Shown piece after piece: positions 31,690 to 41,049 of a stretch of 50,742 nucleotides of DNA. The stretch spans positions 9,192-59,933 of the forward strand of contig JAGDXB010000053.1 of the NCBI GenBank assembly GCA_023256215.1, in the 5' to 3' direction. The stretch's first letter is position 1. Every line of letters begins with the position of its first letter. A program made the position numbers and the translations under genes. The DNA comes from Vulcanisaeta sp. (lineage in GTDB: Archaea; Thermoproteota; Thermoprotei; Thermoproteales; Thermocladiaceae). The notes beneath the pieces were generated by a model. That model ran no database searches and had not been told where the DNA came from. It saw only the letters and a program-made list of their open reading frames with translations.

Positions 31690-33066
31690 ATGGAGAATTT
31701 CGATGTCATAGTGATTGGCGCAGGTTCTGGCGGTTCCTACGCATCTTACCTACTTGCCAAGGCTGGACTTAATGTGGCACTTGTGGAAATGAAGAAGAGA
31801 GATAAGGTGTTTAAAGTCACGGGCGATGCAATCGGCATTCACCATATTGAAAGGATGGCTATTAAACCACCGAGTTACGTATTTACAATAAAATATGAAG
31901 GGGCCGAGCTATATAGCCCCGACCTTTCTGTAAAGTACGTGGTTCTTGGTAAGGGTTTCGGCTTAGATATGGCTAAGTGGGCTCAATGGCTTATAGGTGA
32001 AGCTGAATCTGCAGGGGTTCAGGTATTTGATAATCATAAGGTCCAAGGTCCAATAATAGAGAATGGCAAGGTCTCGGGGGTTAAGGTGCTGAAGCCTGAT
32101 GGCTCCACTGAGGAGTTTAGGGCTAAGGTTATTATTGACGCCAGTGGCGTTGGTGCGGTTGTTAGGAGTAGGTTACCCCGTGAATGGTGGGTCTCAGAAC
32201 CATTACTACCTGAGGATGCATCACATGCATATAGAGAGATAATTGAAGTTGATTACGACATTGAGAGACCGGAGTACATAAAGATCTATTTAGACGCGAA
32301 TATAGCCCCTGGTGGTTATTGGTGGTTATTCCCAAAGAGCCGTAACACGATGAACATAGGGCTAGGTCTATGGGGCAAACTCAGCGAGGAACAGGGATTA
32401 AATCCTAGGCACAATTATGATAAGTACCTAGCCAATAGTCAATACACGAGGGGTAGAAAAGTAATACATGCAGGTGGTGGTATTGTACCAACACGTAGGC
32501 CGTTACCATCACTTGTAGCCGACGGTTTTCTAGCTGTTGGTGATGCCGCGGTAACGGTGAATCCTGTACATGGTGGTGGTATAGGGCCTGCCCTACTTTC
32601 GGCTGAGTTGGCATCTAAGGCCGTGATAGAGGCCTTCGAAAAGGGAGACTTCTCGGAGAAGGGTTTATGGAAGTACAATATTGAGTACCTAAGGGCTTAC
32701 GGAATTAAGCAGGCAATGCTCGACGTTTTTAGGCTTATGCTTCAAACACTCACCAATGATCAATTAAATAGGGGTTTAAGGGCTAGGATACTCACTGAGG
32801 ATGAGGTGCTAGAGATTTCTGAAAAGGGTTATATGGAGCTATCACTAATTGATAAGTTGAAAGTAGGTTTACGCCTAATGAAAGTTCCCGACGTGGCATC
32901 GAAATTAAGATTAGCATTGAGGTACATGAACGAGGTCAAGTCGTTATACGAGACCTACCCAGTAGATCCAAGTGGTTTATCTGGCTGGTACGGTAGGTTA
33001 GTGAGTGTTTATCGTGATTATGCAAATAAGCTCGGAATATCACTGAAATGGTTACTCAACGCCTAA
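31690..33066 (+). CDS. Geranylgeranyl reductase family flavoprotein
   Basis: 458 residues. FAD loop [21 protein letters not shown] at the N-terminus (shorter reading: [14 protein letters not shown]), [12 protein letters not shown] in the middle, the substrate-cavity motif [17 protein letters not shown] (family form PxxYxWxFP) and [19 protein letters not shown] for the second FAD contact. Archaeal members hydrogenate the double bonds of geranylgeranyl chains in membrane lipids. The family also reduces free isoprenoids, so the target is not certain. TTTAAAATCC (about 31659-31668) is spaced 27 nt from the ATG. The 3' end overlaps the convergent mtnA-like gene by 15 nt. Confidence 0.88.
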   Translation: MENFDVIVIGAGSGGSYASYLLAKAGLNVALVEMKKRDKVFKVTGDAIGIHHIERMAIKPPSYVFTIKYEGAELYSPDLSVKYVVLGKGFGLDMAKWAQWLIGEAESAGVQVFDNHKVQGPIIENGKVSGVKVLKPDGSTEEFRAKVIIDASGVGAVVRSRLPREWWVSEPLLPEDASHAYREIIEVDYDIERPEYIKIYLDANIAPGGYWWLFPKSRNTMNIGLGLWGKLSEEQGLNPRHNYDKYLANSQYTRGRKVIHAGGGIVPTRRPLPSLVADGFLAVGDAAVTVNPVHGGGIGPALLSAELASKAVIEAFEKGDFSEKGLWKYNIEYLRAYGIKQAMLDVFRLMLQTLTNDQLNRGLRARILTEDEVLEISEKGYMELSLIDKLKVGLRLMKVPDVASKLRLALRYMNEVKSLYETYPVDPSGLSGWYGRLVSVYRDYANKLGISLKWLLNA

Positions 33067-34152
33067 AACCTTAGGCACATTCTTCTCAAAGGGTGGGTAA
33101 ATAATACCCTTCTCTGTTATTAATGCAGTTACGTACTTAGGAGGCGTTACGTCAAATACCGGGTTGAAAACACGCACACCCTCCAGCGTTATTGGCACAC
33201 CCCTTATCTTCCTTACCTCGTCTGGATCCCTCTCCTCAATCTTAACATCATTTACAGTACTCTTAAGGTCGAATGTTGATGAAGGAGCTATTGCGTAAAA
33301 TGGTATACCAAGCTCATGAGCTATCACGGCCTCCTTAAATGTACCTATCTTATTATAGACATGACCATCCCTCAATATCCTATCGGCACCAACCATTACG
33401 CTACTCACCATTCCTTTATACATGACGTAACCCACTGCAGTATCTGTTATCAATGTGACAGGGATCCCATCGGCCATTAATTCGTAAACCGTCAATCTAG
33501 CACCCTGAAGCCAAGGTCTTGTCTCGGGAGCAATTACGGAGACCCTAATACCCAGTGCATGTGCAACCCTTACTGGGGCTGTGGCGGTACCAATACCAGT
33601 ACCAGTCGCTAAACCACCTGCATTACACTGAGTTAGTATGGTGTCTCCATCGCTAATTTTTTCAAGACCGTAGACACCCATCTTTAGCTCAGCCTCAAAC
33701 TCCTCATCGAAGATAGCCCTAGCCTCAGCCTTTAGCTCATCCACAAGCTCCTTAATTGACTTGACGTAGCCATTATGTATTAACTGTTCGGCCTTATTAT
33801 ACATTCTATTGGTAGCCCAGAAAAGATTTTGAGCCGTTGGTCTGGCCGCGTTCAGTACGTTTCTCGCTTTAGATAGTTCATTAAGCGCCTCCTCGAGTGA
33901 GGAAACGTTGCTATGGGCGACAGCGAGAACCATTCCGTAAGCCGCAGTTATACCTATGGCCGGCGCACCCCTAACGATCATCTGCTTAATAGCATCAGCT
34001 GTGGATACAGGATCTCTTAGCTCGACATAAACCTCCTCAAACGGTAATTTTCTTTGGTCGAGCAATATTAATGTATTGTCTTCATCACGCCATATTATTG
34101 GTCTTAATTTAGGTTTTATTTTATTTTTCAATTCCTCAAGATCTATCCTCAT
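33052..34152 (-). CDS. mtnA: S-methyl-5-thioribose-1-phosphate isomerase (MtnA)
   Basis: 366 residues of the aIF2B/MtnA fold. Diagnostic blocks: [42 protein letters not shown] with the catalytic Cys, [16 protein letters not shown], and [19 protein letters not shown] with the catalytic Asp. MtnA converts methylthioribose-1-phosphate to the ribulose form in methionine salvage; the closely related ribose-1,5-bisphosphate isomerase of the AMP pathway is the main alternative, but the GAPAIGI start and RPxxQG motif point to MtnA. CTTAAAAAATATG on the minus strand (34172-34184) lies about 27 nt before the ATG. Confidence 0.88.
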   Translation of the reverse strand: MRIDLEELKNKIKPKLRPIIWRDEDNTLILLDQRKLPFEEVYVELRDPVSTADAIKQMIVRGAPAIGITAAYGMVLAVAHSNVSSLEEALNELSKARNVLNAARPTAQNLFWATNRMYNKAEQLIHNGYVKSIKELVDELKAEARAIFDEEFEAELKMGVYGLEKISDGDTILTQCNAGGLATGTGIGTATAPVRVAHALGIRVSVIAPETRPWLQGARLTVYELMADGIPVTLITDTAVGYVMYKGMVSSVMVGADRILRDGHVYNKIGTFKEAVIAHELGIPFYAIAPSSTFDLKSTVNDVKIEERDPDEVRKIRGVPITLEGVRVFNPVFDVTPPKYVTALITEKGIIYPPFEKNVPKVLGVE

Positions 34153-34197
34153 AACCTCTCTAGAGAATTATCATATTTTTTAAGTCTTTTGCATTAC

Positions 34198-35664
34198 CTA
34201 TCCGCCCAGGTACTTTTCACGTAAATAATTCAATAAGTAATCCGGGTTATACGTATCATTGAACGCCCTCATCAATAATTCCTTAGGTGGGTATATGGCG
34301 CCATGCCTACAAATTCTATCTCTCAAGAACTCCCTGATCTCATTAAACCTTCTATTAATCACCTTATCCTTAAGTTGAGGTAATTTGGCATATATCATGC
34401 CAGCAATAACATTGCCCAGGGTGTATGTTGGGAAGTAACCAAAGGACCCCTGTGACCAATGAATATCCTGAAGAACACCCTCAGCATCATTCCTAGGCCT
34501 AACCCCCAGGTATTTATCCATGAAGTCATTCCACAGTGATGGCAGATCAGAAACACTAAGCTTATTTGCAATTAACCCCTTCTCAATCTCATAACGAAGG
34601 GCGATGTGGAAGTTGTACGTAACCTCATCAGCATCAACCCTTATCAAACTCGGCCTAACAATGTTAAAGTATCTATACACATCATCCTCACTATAATCCT
34701 TAAGGAACGGCAACCTCTCCTTAAGTAATGGATATATCAAATGCACGAATTCTCTACTCCTACCAATTATGTTTTCCCAGAACCTAGATTGACTTTCGTG
34801 AACGCCCATGGAAACACCACGCCCAACGGGCGTCATCTCCAGGGACGGGTCTATCATTAATTCATACATTGCATGGCCGCTCTCGTGAATCACCGAAAAC
34901 ATTGTCGCACGGAAGTCCTTACCCTCATACCTGGTGGTGATCCTAACGTCATTCACGGACATACTTATCGTAAATGGATGCGCAGAGACATCCATCCTAA
35001 ACCTACTCCCTACGGGCATCTCCAGGATCTTTAACAACTCCTCGTTTATAGACCTCATTACATTCACATCGTAAGGCACCTCCTCAAGCGGATGCCGTTC
35101 TGGGAATCTGCCCTCGCTCCTTATTTTCTCGAGTATCGTCTTTAAATTCGGAAGGAGCTTGTTAAAGACGCTATCGGCATCATTAACCGTGAATCCCTCC
35201 TCATATAAATCAAGAAGTGCATTATACGGATGTCCCTCATAACCAAGTCTGTCCGCGATTGTTTGCTCCAGCTCTACTATCTTCGTTAGATAAGGCTTAA
35301 ACTTTTCAAAATTAGATTCCTTCTTAGCCTCTCTCCAGACAACAGCGGCCTTCGTAGTAGTTCTGTCCAACTCCTCAAGTATTTCTGGAGGTATTGATGT
35401 GTAGTATTTCAATTCTCTCCTCAAAACCCTAATAACGCCCCTCTCAAGGTCATTAAGGTCCTTGGATTCTTCGTACTTATCAACCAAATCCTTAAGCCTA
35501 AGTAGGTACTCCCTACGAATCAGCGTTAACCGTGCCAATGCCTCACCACGGGCAGCAGCCCCCTCGACAGGCATATTAACCTCCAAATCCCATTCGAGTA
35601 ATGACCTCGCATGATCAAGGGCCCACACTGACCTGTACTCCCTCAGTAAGTCGTCAATTCTCAT
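34198..35664 (-). CDS. M32 family metallocarboxypeptidase
   Basis: 488 residues, a length typical of the Taq/Pfu carboxypeptidases, mostly helical. The M32 pattern is complete: HPFTISMSVNDVRITTRY, then zinc motif HESGH at 260-264 in VIHESGHAMYE, GVHESQSRFWEN with the third ligand Glu and the family-specific HES, and IRVDADEVTYNFHI. The enzyme removes C-terminal residues from peptides in the cytosol with a cobalt or zinc ion. The promoter (GCTTAATAG, about 35688-35696 on the minus strand) lies inside the last codons of the upstream nuclease gene, so the two genes may be transcribed separately despite the 26-nt gap. Confidence 0.93.
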   Translation of the reverse strand: MRIDDLLREYRSVWALDHARSLLEWDLEVNMPVEGAAARGEALARLTLIRREYLLRLKDLVDKYEESKDLNDLERGVIRVLRRELKYYTSIPPEILEELDRTTTKAAVVWREAKKESNFEKFKPYLTKIVELEQTIADRLGYEGHPYNALLDLYEEGFTVNDADSVFNKLLPNLKTILEKIRSEGRFPERHPLEEVPYDVNVMRSINEELLKILEMPVGSRFRMDVSAHPFTISMSVNDVRITTRYEGKDFRATMFSVIHESGHAMYELMIDPSLEMTPVGRGVSMGVHESQSRFWENIIGRSREFVHLIYPLLKERLPFLKDYSEDDVYRYFNIVRPSLIRVDADEVTYNFHIALRYEIEKGLIANKLSVSDLPSLWNDFMDKYLGVRPRNDAEGVLQDIHWSQGSFGYFPTYTLGNVIAGMIYAKLPQLKDKVINRRFNEIREFLRDRICRHGAIYPPKELLMRAFNDTYNPDYLLNYLREKYLGG

Positions 35665-35690
35665 TCACGTTGTTTATATTTCACGATCTA

Positions 35691-36347
35691 TTAAGCATTT
35701 CCCTTATTACAAGACCCTAACAATAACGATACTAGGTTATATAGCCGAACGGCAGTCCTTAACTTACTAAGTGATAAATTACCAAGTCCTAGTTCCCTCC
35801 GTACATCACTTATTAATGAACCACAGTCATTATTACTAACGCCGAGTCTTTCACAGACACAATTCCAATCATTACAACTAAGTACTGCGCCCATTATGTT
35901 TCTAATCCTTGAGTCACACGATTTTGCCGCTAGCGTGAAAACCGTGTTTATTAAATCCCCAATCGCCTCATAAATTACATTTTCAATGACAGTCCTTAAC
36001 TCGTCTATCGTAAGCACCACGGCATCCTCAAGATTAACCACGGAGACACCAAGCTCCTCCGCCAATGCCTTACTTGAATCATTGCTAAACCCCCTCGAAA
36101 TAATCATTGGTTTTGCATTTAGGACCTTAGCATTTACGTAGGCCTGCCTAATGGCACTAACATCAACCTTGCCAGACTTAACCTCAATGGCATACCTAAC
36201 CCCATTACTATCCTCAGCCACGATATCAACCTCGCCAACCTCGACACCATTTACCGTGGCCTTAACCCTCCTACCAAGGATCTTAAACCCAAGCCTACTC
36301 AATAATTCGGCTACATAGTCCTCAAACCTAATTCCAACGTTAGCCAC
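35691..36347 (-). CDS. PD-(D/E)XK nuclease-like protein
   Basis: 218 residues. The N-terminal 115 show the restriction-endonuclease fold of the RecB/YraN type: RFEDYVAELLSRLGFKILGRR, then EVGEVDIVAED with the catalytic Asp, YAIEVKSGKVDVSAIRQAY with the ExK pair, and AKPMIISRGFS. The rest is helical with several Cys and no recognised domain. Such proteins may cut branched DNA or act in repair; no partner lies next to it. The start is a GTG, chosen because TTAATTAAT on the minus strand (about 36368-36376) is 25 nt upstream and because GIRFEDYV is the family N-terminus. Confidence 0.72.
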   Translation of the reverse strand: MANVGIRFEDYVAELLSRLGFKILGRRVKATVNGVEVGEVDIVAEDSNGVRYAIEVKSGKVDVSAIRQAYVNAKVLNAKPMIISRGFSNDSSKALAEELGVSVVNLEDAVVLTIDELRTVIENVIYEAIGDLINTVFTLAAKSCDSRIRNIMGAVLSCNDWNCVCERLGVSNNDCGSLISDVRRELGLGNLSLSKLRTAVRLYNLVSLLLGSCNKGNA

Positions 36348-36452
36348 TATAATCCGTAGCGCAAGCCTATTAATTAACTTTAGAGTATTGCCTTTGGTGA
36401 TGAGAGTCTGCAGCGCCTAATTAATGACGAGACCGCTGATAACTGACTTTTG

Positions 36453-37304
36453 CTAAAGTTTCAATTCCGTCGACGGGTTTCTCATCGCATTTATTATTAA
36501 ATCCTTAAGCCTTGCGTATTGGTTGGTGGAATTATTAATCATGTAATTAATCTCATCCCTTGTAAAGGCACCCATGACTTTCTGTATGGCGACCACATTA
36601 CCCCCAGCCACGCCCACTATGTACGTGCCATCGGATAGATCCTCCTCGTCACGTGTAGGGTCTATCAATAGTATATTACCCATCTTTATGTGCGTTATTG
36701 TTAATGGTAATTTATCCGTATTGAGCGTCAATGGCGCCCTACTACTCTTATCTATTTTTATTATGTTTCCTGAAGGATCAAGCTCCACCTTAGGCAAGGC
36801 AGTATTCATTAATGCTGTTACTGCGGCTATTGTTGACGCATCAACCAGATTACCATCATGATTGAGTACGTAGACATCAACCCAAAGGAACCATGCATGC
36901 TTACCACTGACTATCGATAGGGTCTTGAAATCTAGAAATCCACTATGCCTTATCGTCCTATCAACAACCCTGGCAATCTCTATTGCATTTTCGTCTGGTG
37001 GTCCGGGTTCCACATCCGGCGAGGCTGTTGGTGCGATTTCTAGGTTTACAATTAATGCGCCTTCGTCTGGAGTGTCCTCAAAGGGCTTGCCTACCTCAAC
37101 CTTTACGCCAGCAATGACCTTAGTATTGCCAAGAGTCACGAGGGAACTTCCATCAGCTGTCTTTACAACACCAACGCTGATGCTTAGCTTTCTGTAATCA
37201 TTTAGCCCTCTACCATCAATTCTAACGCCCTGTTCAACCATCTTCTTCATAACCTCCTGCTTCAACTTAGGTATAACACTCCTCTCCTGGGTTACGCTCA
37301 ACAT
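36453..37304 (-). CDS. rrp42: Exosome subunit Rrp42 (inactive RNase PH-like)
   Basis: 283 residues of the RNase PH fold, the non-catalytic partner of Rrp41 in the archaeal exosome hexamer ring. The Rrp42 signature is clear: RIDGRGLNDYRKLSISVG, GSSLVTLGNTKVIAGVKVEV, EGALIVNLEIAPTASPDVEPGPP and VVDRTIRHSGFLD. The position where Rrp41 has its catalytic Asp cluster reads DPTRDEEDLSDGTYIVGV, consistent with lost catalysis but retained RNA path. It follows rrp41 after 60 nt, with an AT-rich stretch (37329-37342) that could give it a promoter of its own. Together they form the ring that degrades RNA from the 3' end. Confidence 0.94.
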   Translation of the reverse strand: MLSVTQERSVIPKLKQEVMKKMVEQGVRIDGRGLNDYRKLSISVGVVKTADGSSLVTLGNTKVIAGVKVEVGKPFEDTPDEGALIVNLEIAPTASPDVEPGPPDENAIEIARVVDRTIRHSGFLDFKTLSIVSGKHAWFLWVDVYVLNHDGNLVDASTIAAVTALMNTALPKVELDPSGNIIKIDKSSRAPLTLNTDKLPLTITHIKMGNILLIDPTRDEEDLSDGTYIVGVAGGNVVAIQKVMGAFTRDEINYMINNSTNQYARLKDLIINAMRNPSTELKL

Positions 37305-37364
37305 TTAGTAGGGAGTGGGCGCCAGGCCTTTTAATTTTTTATTTAATTTCGTTGTCAATCGTTA

Positions 37365-38105
37365 TTATGTCAATAATGATATTGAGGACTCAACATACTT
37401 ACTCTTAAGGGTGTCCTTCTGCAACCTGTATATTTGCTCAGCAGCCTTAAACGCCATTTCAATCGCCTGACCTATTTCTCCCGGTGTCCACTCACCATCA
37501 GCCTGCATTAACGTTATCAATCCACGCCCATACATTATTGCGAATGGCATATCACCCTCACCGTATTGATCCTCAAGCTGGTTTAAATCAACGACTATAG
37601 TACCCGAGACCTTACCAATAGATACACCGACCAAGAGATCCCTCATGGGTATCCCAGCATCGGCAAGGGCTAGGGACGCAGCCGTGATCCCAGTCACTCT
37701 AGTGCTACCATCGGCCTGCAGAACCTCTATGTACACATCTATAGTCGTTCTTGGAAACCTCTCAAGGATCACCACAGGTTCTAACGCCATCCTAATGACC
37801 TTCGAGATCTCGATCTCCCTCCTAGACGGTGTTGGGCTCTTTCTGCCCTCGGAGGTACTGAATGGTGCCATGTGGTACCTGACCCTCAGTATCGCCTTGT
37901 CAGGTAACTCAAGGTGCTTTTGTGGCACCTCCCTAGGTCCATAGACCGCGGCGAGTATTACGGTATTACCATAAGCAACCAATGCACTACCCTCGGCATT
38001 GTTTATCACGCCAACCTCCATCCTTACGGGTCTATGCTCATTAGGTAACCTACCATCGCTCCTCCTGCCGTTAATTAGTAAAGGTACCGGCGGTTGCTTA
38101 CCCAT
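37365..38105 (-). CDS. rrp41: Exosome catalytic subunit Rrp41
   Basis: 246 residues of the RNase PH fold. Rrp41 carries the phosphorolytic active site of the exosome: [18 protein letters not shown] at the N-terminus, [18 protein letters not shown], the phosphate- and RNA-contacting Arg residues in [17 protein letters not shown], and the catalytic acid region [19 protein letters not shown]. The frame opens at 38138, but the TATA box (38126-38135) is 26 nt from the ATG at 38105, and [10 protein letters not shown] matches the short archaeal start. It is divergent from the GNAT gene with 64 nt between the starts and two separate, nearly touching TATA boxes. Confidence 0.95.
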   Translation of the reverse strand: MGKQPPVPLLINGRRSDGRLPNEHRPVRMEVGVINNAEGSALVAYGNTVILAAVYGPREVPQKHLELPDKAILRVRYHMAPFSTSEGRKSPTPSRREIEISKVIRMALEPVVILERFPRTTIDVYIEVLQADGSTRVTGITAASLALADAGIPMRDLLVGVSIGKVSGTIVVDLNQLEDQYGEGDMPFAIMYGRGLITLMQADGEWTPGEIGQAIEMAFKAAEQIYRLQKDTLKSKYVESSISLLT

Positions 38106-38125
38106 TAGCACCCCTGTAATTTTTT

Positions 38126-38135
38126 GATATAAAAG
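38126..38135 (-). promoter_or_regulatory. TATA box of rrp41
   Basis: CTTTTATATC on the minus strand, centred 26 nt before the ATG at 38105 and inside the longer frame that starts at 38138. Confidence 0.6.
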
Positions 38136-38136
38136 C

Positions 38137-38145
38137 ATTTTTAAG
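38137..38145 (+). promoter_or_regulatory. TATA-like box of the GNAT gene
   Basis: ATTTTTAAG is centred 29 nt before the ATG at 38170. It lies 1 bp beyond the oppositely directed rrp41 box, so initiation complexes at the two genes could exclude each other. Confidence 0.5.
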
Positions 38146-38169
38146 ACAAGTTGTTATTAGTCCCTTAGT

Positions 38170-38637
38170 ATGGTCACAATAAGGGAAGCCCGTGAGGGGG
38201 ATGTGGAATACCTCGTTGATCTTGTGGTCAGGTTAAAAAGGTTAAATAGCGAGTTTGACCCGCTATTTAGCGCAAGGAGCGACTGTGCTGAGCGTGCCAG
38301 GGAGTACTTATTGAATGCCATACGTGATAATAAGAATCACCTAATACTCGTTGCCGAGGACATGGGCAAGATCGTCGGTGTTCTTAAGGCAGACATTAGG
38401 GAAAGACTGTTCTATTCACCATCGATTGAGGGCGCCATCGTTGATTTTTACGTAATGCCTGAATACAGACGTAAAGGCTTAGGGAGACAAATGCTTGAAA
38501 GGGCCATAACAATACTTCGTGAAAGGGGTGCCCAATTAATAACGGCTGAATTTCCTACGCAGAACCAGATAGCTATAAACTTCTACAATAAGATGGGCTT
38601 TAGATCCCTCGTAAGTATTTATGCCAGAGAAACCTAG
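38170..38637 (+). CDS. GNAT family N-acetyltransferase
   Basis: 155 residues of the GNAT fold. The acetyl-CoA loop is PEYRRKGLGRQMLERA (motif A, Q/RxxGxG/A), preceded by GAIVDFYVMP (strand 4) and followed by AQLITAEFPTQNQIAINFYNKMGFR, the motif B strand ending in FYxKxGF. The enzyme acetylates an amine of a protein or small molecule; the RimI group has a related but not identical N-terminus, so no substrate is named. It ends 3 nt from the convergent gene at 38641. Confidence 0.88.
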   Translation: MVTIREAREGDVEYLVDLVVRLKRLNSEFDPLFSARSDCAERAREYLLNAIRDNKNHLILVAEDMGKIVGVLKADIRERLFYSPSIEGAIVDFYVMPEYRRKGLGRQMLERAITILRERGAQLITAEFPTQNQIAINFYNKMGFRSLVSIYARET

Positions 38638-38640
38638 GAT

Positions 38641-39726
38641 TTAGGGTATATCAAAAACCCTGGCAACCCAATCATCGGTTTTATTACCAACCATCACGTA
38701 CACCTTCATTCTCGAGCAGCCATCCTTTATAATTATTGGTACGATAATCACAGTGAGCATTAAGTTGTTAATTTTCATTATTTTAGCGGCAACAGGTTCA
38801 AGCCTATCTACGGTCTCCCTAGCCTTAGGCGCATAGTTACTACTAGTTGTTATGAAATCGCCCATGAGAACTCCAATGGGCTTATTGCCCTGCATTATCA
38901 ACGCATAGTTATCGTTTAATTGAATGGTTATTGCGTTGAGATTCACTGTAACATCAACATCGCTTAAGAGACCAGCCATGTGAAAGCTCCTATTACTTAC
39001 TAGGTAATTAAATACGGTAATTACCTGCTCTAAGACGCAGTTTCTTGGCAGCTCGGAATCCGTGAAGCAGCCACCATTCCTTAAGTAGTTGCTTAGGGCT
39101 TTGGAGTAGCGGAGACACTTAAACTCGTCACTGCCCATTATGATCTCCAACAGGTTATTCGTATAATTTATCTCATCCCTCCTTGTTAGGCCCATGGATT
39201 TAACGACATCATCCATAGGGACACCCTCAGCCAGTTTATCAATAGCGTCTTTCAGCACACAATTCCTAATAGCCAACCTATACAGTAAACTAGGTAATTC
39301 GGAACTTCCCTCCATCACAGCCTTACCTAATTCCTCAGCCTCTCTTGTTAAGCCTCCCTGCCTCCAAAGACCTAGTGCTGATAATGTTGGTACAATGACC
39401 CTATAATTCGACCTGCTAAGTCCATGTGTATCGAGATAACGCATTAGGTTGTCAGTTGGGTCTCCCTGGTTATTCTTGACGAGGTATGCCACAATATCGA
39501 GCAATTTCATGATAGGTAGTCTTATGTACCAACCCCTCAATACACATGGGCTTGCTTTAAGTGACTCCGTATCCTCCCTTGCTGTTAATAGTTCCCTGAT
39601 CTCATTGTTTAGTGATTTTATGAGTTCGTCTATTGTCCGTGCCTTAATAATTCTCGTTAATCCATCACCCTCAATGATTACCTGATACTCCTCACTTTCC
39701 TGAATTATTTTAATACTTAAATCCAC
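38641..39726 (-). CDS. Hypothetical protein, function unknown
   Basis: 361 residues that I do not recognise. Residues 1-50 form a small alpha/beta unit (IKIIQESEEYQVIIEGDG, RTIDELIKSLNNEIRELL). Residues about 65-210 are helical with a region like a replicated winged helix (VPTLSALGLWRQGGLTREAEELGKAV), and the last 120 residues form another alpha/beta part ending in LMLTVIIVPIIIKDGCSRMKVYVMVG. There is no membrane segment and no enzyme motif. A TATA-like TTTAAATAT (about 39746-39755, minus strand) sits 25-27 nt before the ATG. Two conserved-looking Cys pairs (NCVLKD, CFTDSELPRNCVL) may bind metal or form disulfides. Confidence 0.6.
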   Translation of the reverse strand: MDLSIKIIQESEEYQVIIEGDGLTRIIKARTIDELIKSLNNEIRELLTAREDTESLKASPCVLRGWYIRLPIMKLLDIVAYLVKNNQGDPTDNLMRYLDTHGLSRSNYRVIVPTLSALGLWRQGGLTREAEELGKAVMEGSSELPSLLYRLAIRNCVLKDAIDKLAEGVPMDDVVKSMGLTRRDEINYTNNLLEIIMGSDEFKCLRYSKALSNYLRNGGCFTDSELPRNCVLEQVITVFNYLVSNRSFHMAGLLSDVDVTVNLNAITIQLNDNYALIMQGNKPIGVLMGDFITTSSNYAPKARETVDRLEPVAAKIMKINNLMLTVIIVPIIIKDGCSRMKVYVMVGNKTDDWVARVFDIP

Positions 39727-39830
39727 GATTAATGATTAATCCTTAGATATTTAAAATACTCATTTTCTCCATTACAAGTATTATCTCCCACGATTTAATG
39801 TTTGCACGTCTGCATTAACGTCAATAAAAA

Positions 39831-39840
39831 TACTTTAAAT
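39831..39840 (+). promoter_or_regulatory. TATA-like box of the GT2 gene
   Basis: TACTTTAAAT is centred 29 nt before the ATG at 39865 and lies within the longer frame from 39802, which argues against the earliest start. Confidence 0.4.
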
Positions 39841-39864
39841 TACTTAAATATAGACATGCATAGT

Positions 39865-41049
39865 ATGTTGACTGGCACCATTACAGTACTAGAGTTATTA
39901 ATCTTAATAGGTACATCGTTATGGATAATACAGTATTTAGTATCTAGGAAGGTTAATGTTTACGAAAAGCCAGCATTAACTAACGCACAAATCGAGAACT
40001 TGCCCAAGGTATCTATAGTGGTTCCCGTTCATAAGGAGAAAAAACAAAGTATTGAGAAAACCCTCGAGAGCCTCGCATCCCAGAATTACCCAAAGAATTT
40101 GATGGAAGTATTTATCGTGGTTGATAGGGATGATGAAGACACACTGAATGAGGTATTTAGGGCCATGGATAGGTTCATAGGTTCGTTAAACATTAAGGTA
40201 ATAACTAATGAATTTACTGGACGTAGGCTTAAGGCTATTGCCATGAATACCGCAATGAGGCATGTGAGCGGTTTAATTGTTGGTTTTTATGACGCTGATG
40301 ATGTGTTTCCAAATGACCAGGTGCTTAACGCAGTTCTTCTAATGATGGATAAGAACTACGTTGCTGTGGGCACTAGGGTATATAGGTTTAGGAGTACTGT
40401 GCTTGGCGGTTTAATGTATCTTGAATCAATAATTTGGTATAATACTATCATTCCATTTCTAAGATCCACAGTTAAGATAACGCCGTTGTCAGGCGAGGGA
40501 TTATTCATTAGGAGGGATGTCGTTAACGCAATACCAGAAAGTATGGCTGAGGACGCGCTACTTTCCCTTAAATTGTCAAGGCAGGGCTATAATGTTGGCT
40601 TGCTTGACTCATACGTGTATGAATTAGCGCCATTAAACATAGTCAGTTTCGTAAAACAGAGAATAAGGTGGAATAAGGGTTACGCCCAGAACTTCTTCAT
40701 AATACTTAAGCAGGGCGTACAGGTAGGCTATGCCCTGAGGGTCTTTACACTATACCTACTAATTGTGCTACCCCCTGCGTTACTCCTGGTTTCTGTTATT
40801 GGTTTCTTCATTATAGCCTACATGTCCGTAGTGATAAAGATGTACGCGCTTGGCGTGGTTTACCAGTTGGTGTTCGCTATAATCATTTCAGAAATGATGG
40901 TCCTATACATGATGAGGGATTTCATACGCGAGAGTATAGGTATGGGTAAATCAATGGTATTGTTACCAATCTATTGGTTATTACTAGGTACGGTGACCAT
41001 AACATCGCCCCTAATACCAATTAATAACTGGTTAAAAACAGTTCGTTAA
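39865..41049 (+). CDS. Membrane glycosyltransferase family 2 protein
   Basis: 394 residues from the chosen ATG. An N-terminal membrane helix (TVLELLILIGTSLWIIQYLV) precedes a GT-A domain: VSIVVPVHKEKKQSIEKTLE, GFYDADDVFP with the metal-binding acidic motif, AEDALLSLKLSRQGY for the acceptor-side Asp, and QRIRWNKGYAQNF, the QxxRW motif of processive cellulose-synthase-like enzymes. About three C-terminal membrane helices follow. It probably builds or extends a surface polysaccharide, lipid-linked glycan or glycolipid. ATGs at 39856 and 39802 are in frame; the promoter box favours 39865, but 39856 stays possible. Its last 4 nt overlap the convergent ATPase gene. Confidence 0.85.
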   Translation: MLTGTITVLELLILIGTSLWIIQYLVSRKVNVYEKPALTNAQIENLPKVSIVVPVHKEKKQSIEKTLESLASQNYPKNLMEVFIVVDRDDEDTLNEVFRAMDRFIGSLNIKVITNEFTGRRLKAIAMNTAMRHVSGLIVGFYDADDVFPNDQVLNAVLLMMDKNYVAVGTRVYRFRSTVLGGLMYLESIIWYNTIIPFLRSTVKITPLSGEGLFIRRDVVNAIPESMAEDALLSLKLSRQGYNVGLLDSYVYELAPLNIVSFVKQRIRWNKGYAQNFFIILKQGVQVGYALRVFTLYLLIVLPPALLLVSVIGFFIIAYMSVVIKMYALGVVYQLVFAIIISEMMVLYMMRDFIRESIGMGKSMVLLPIYWLLLGTVTITSPLIPINNWLKTVR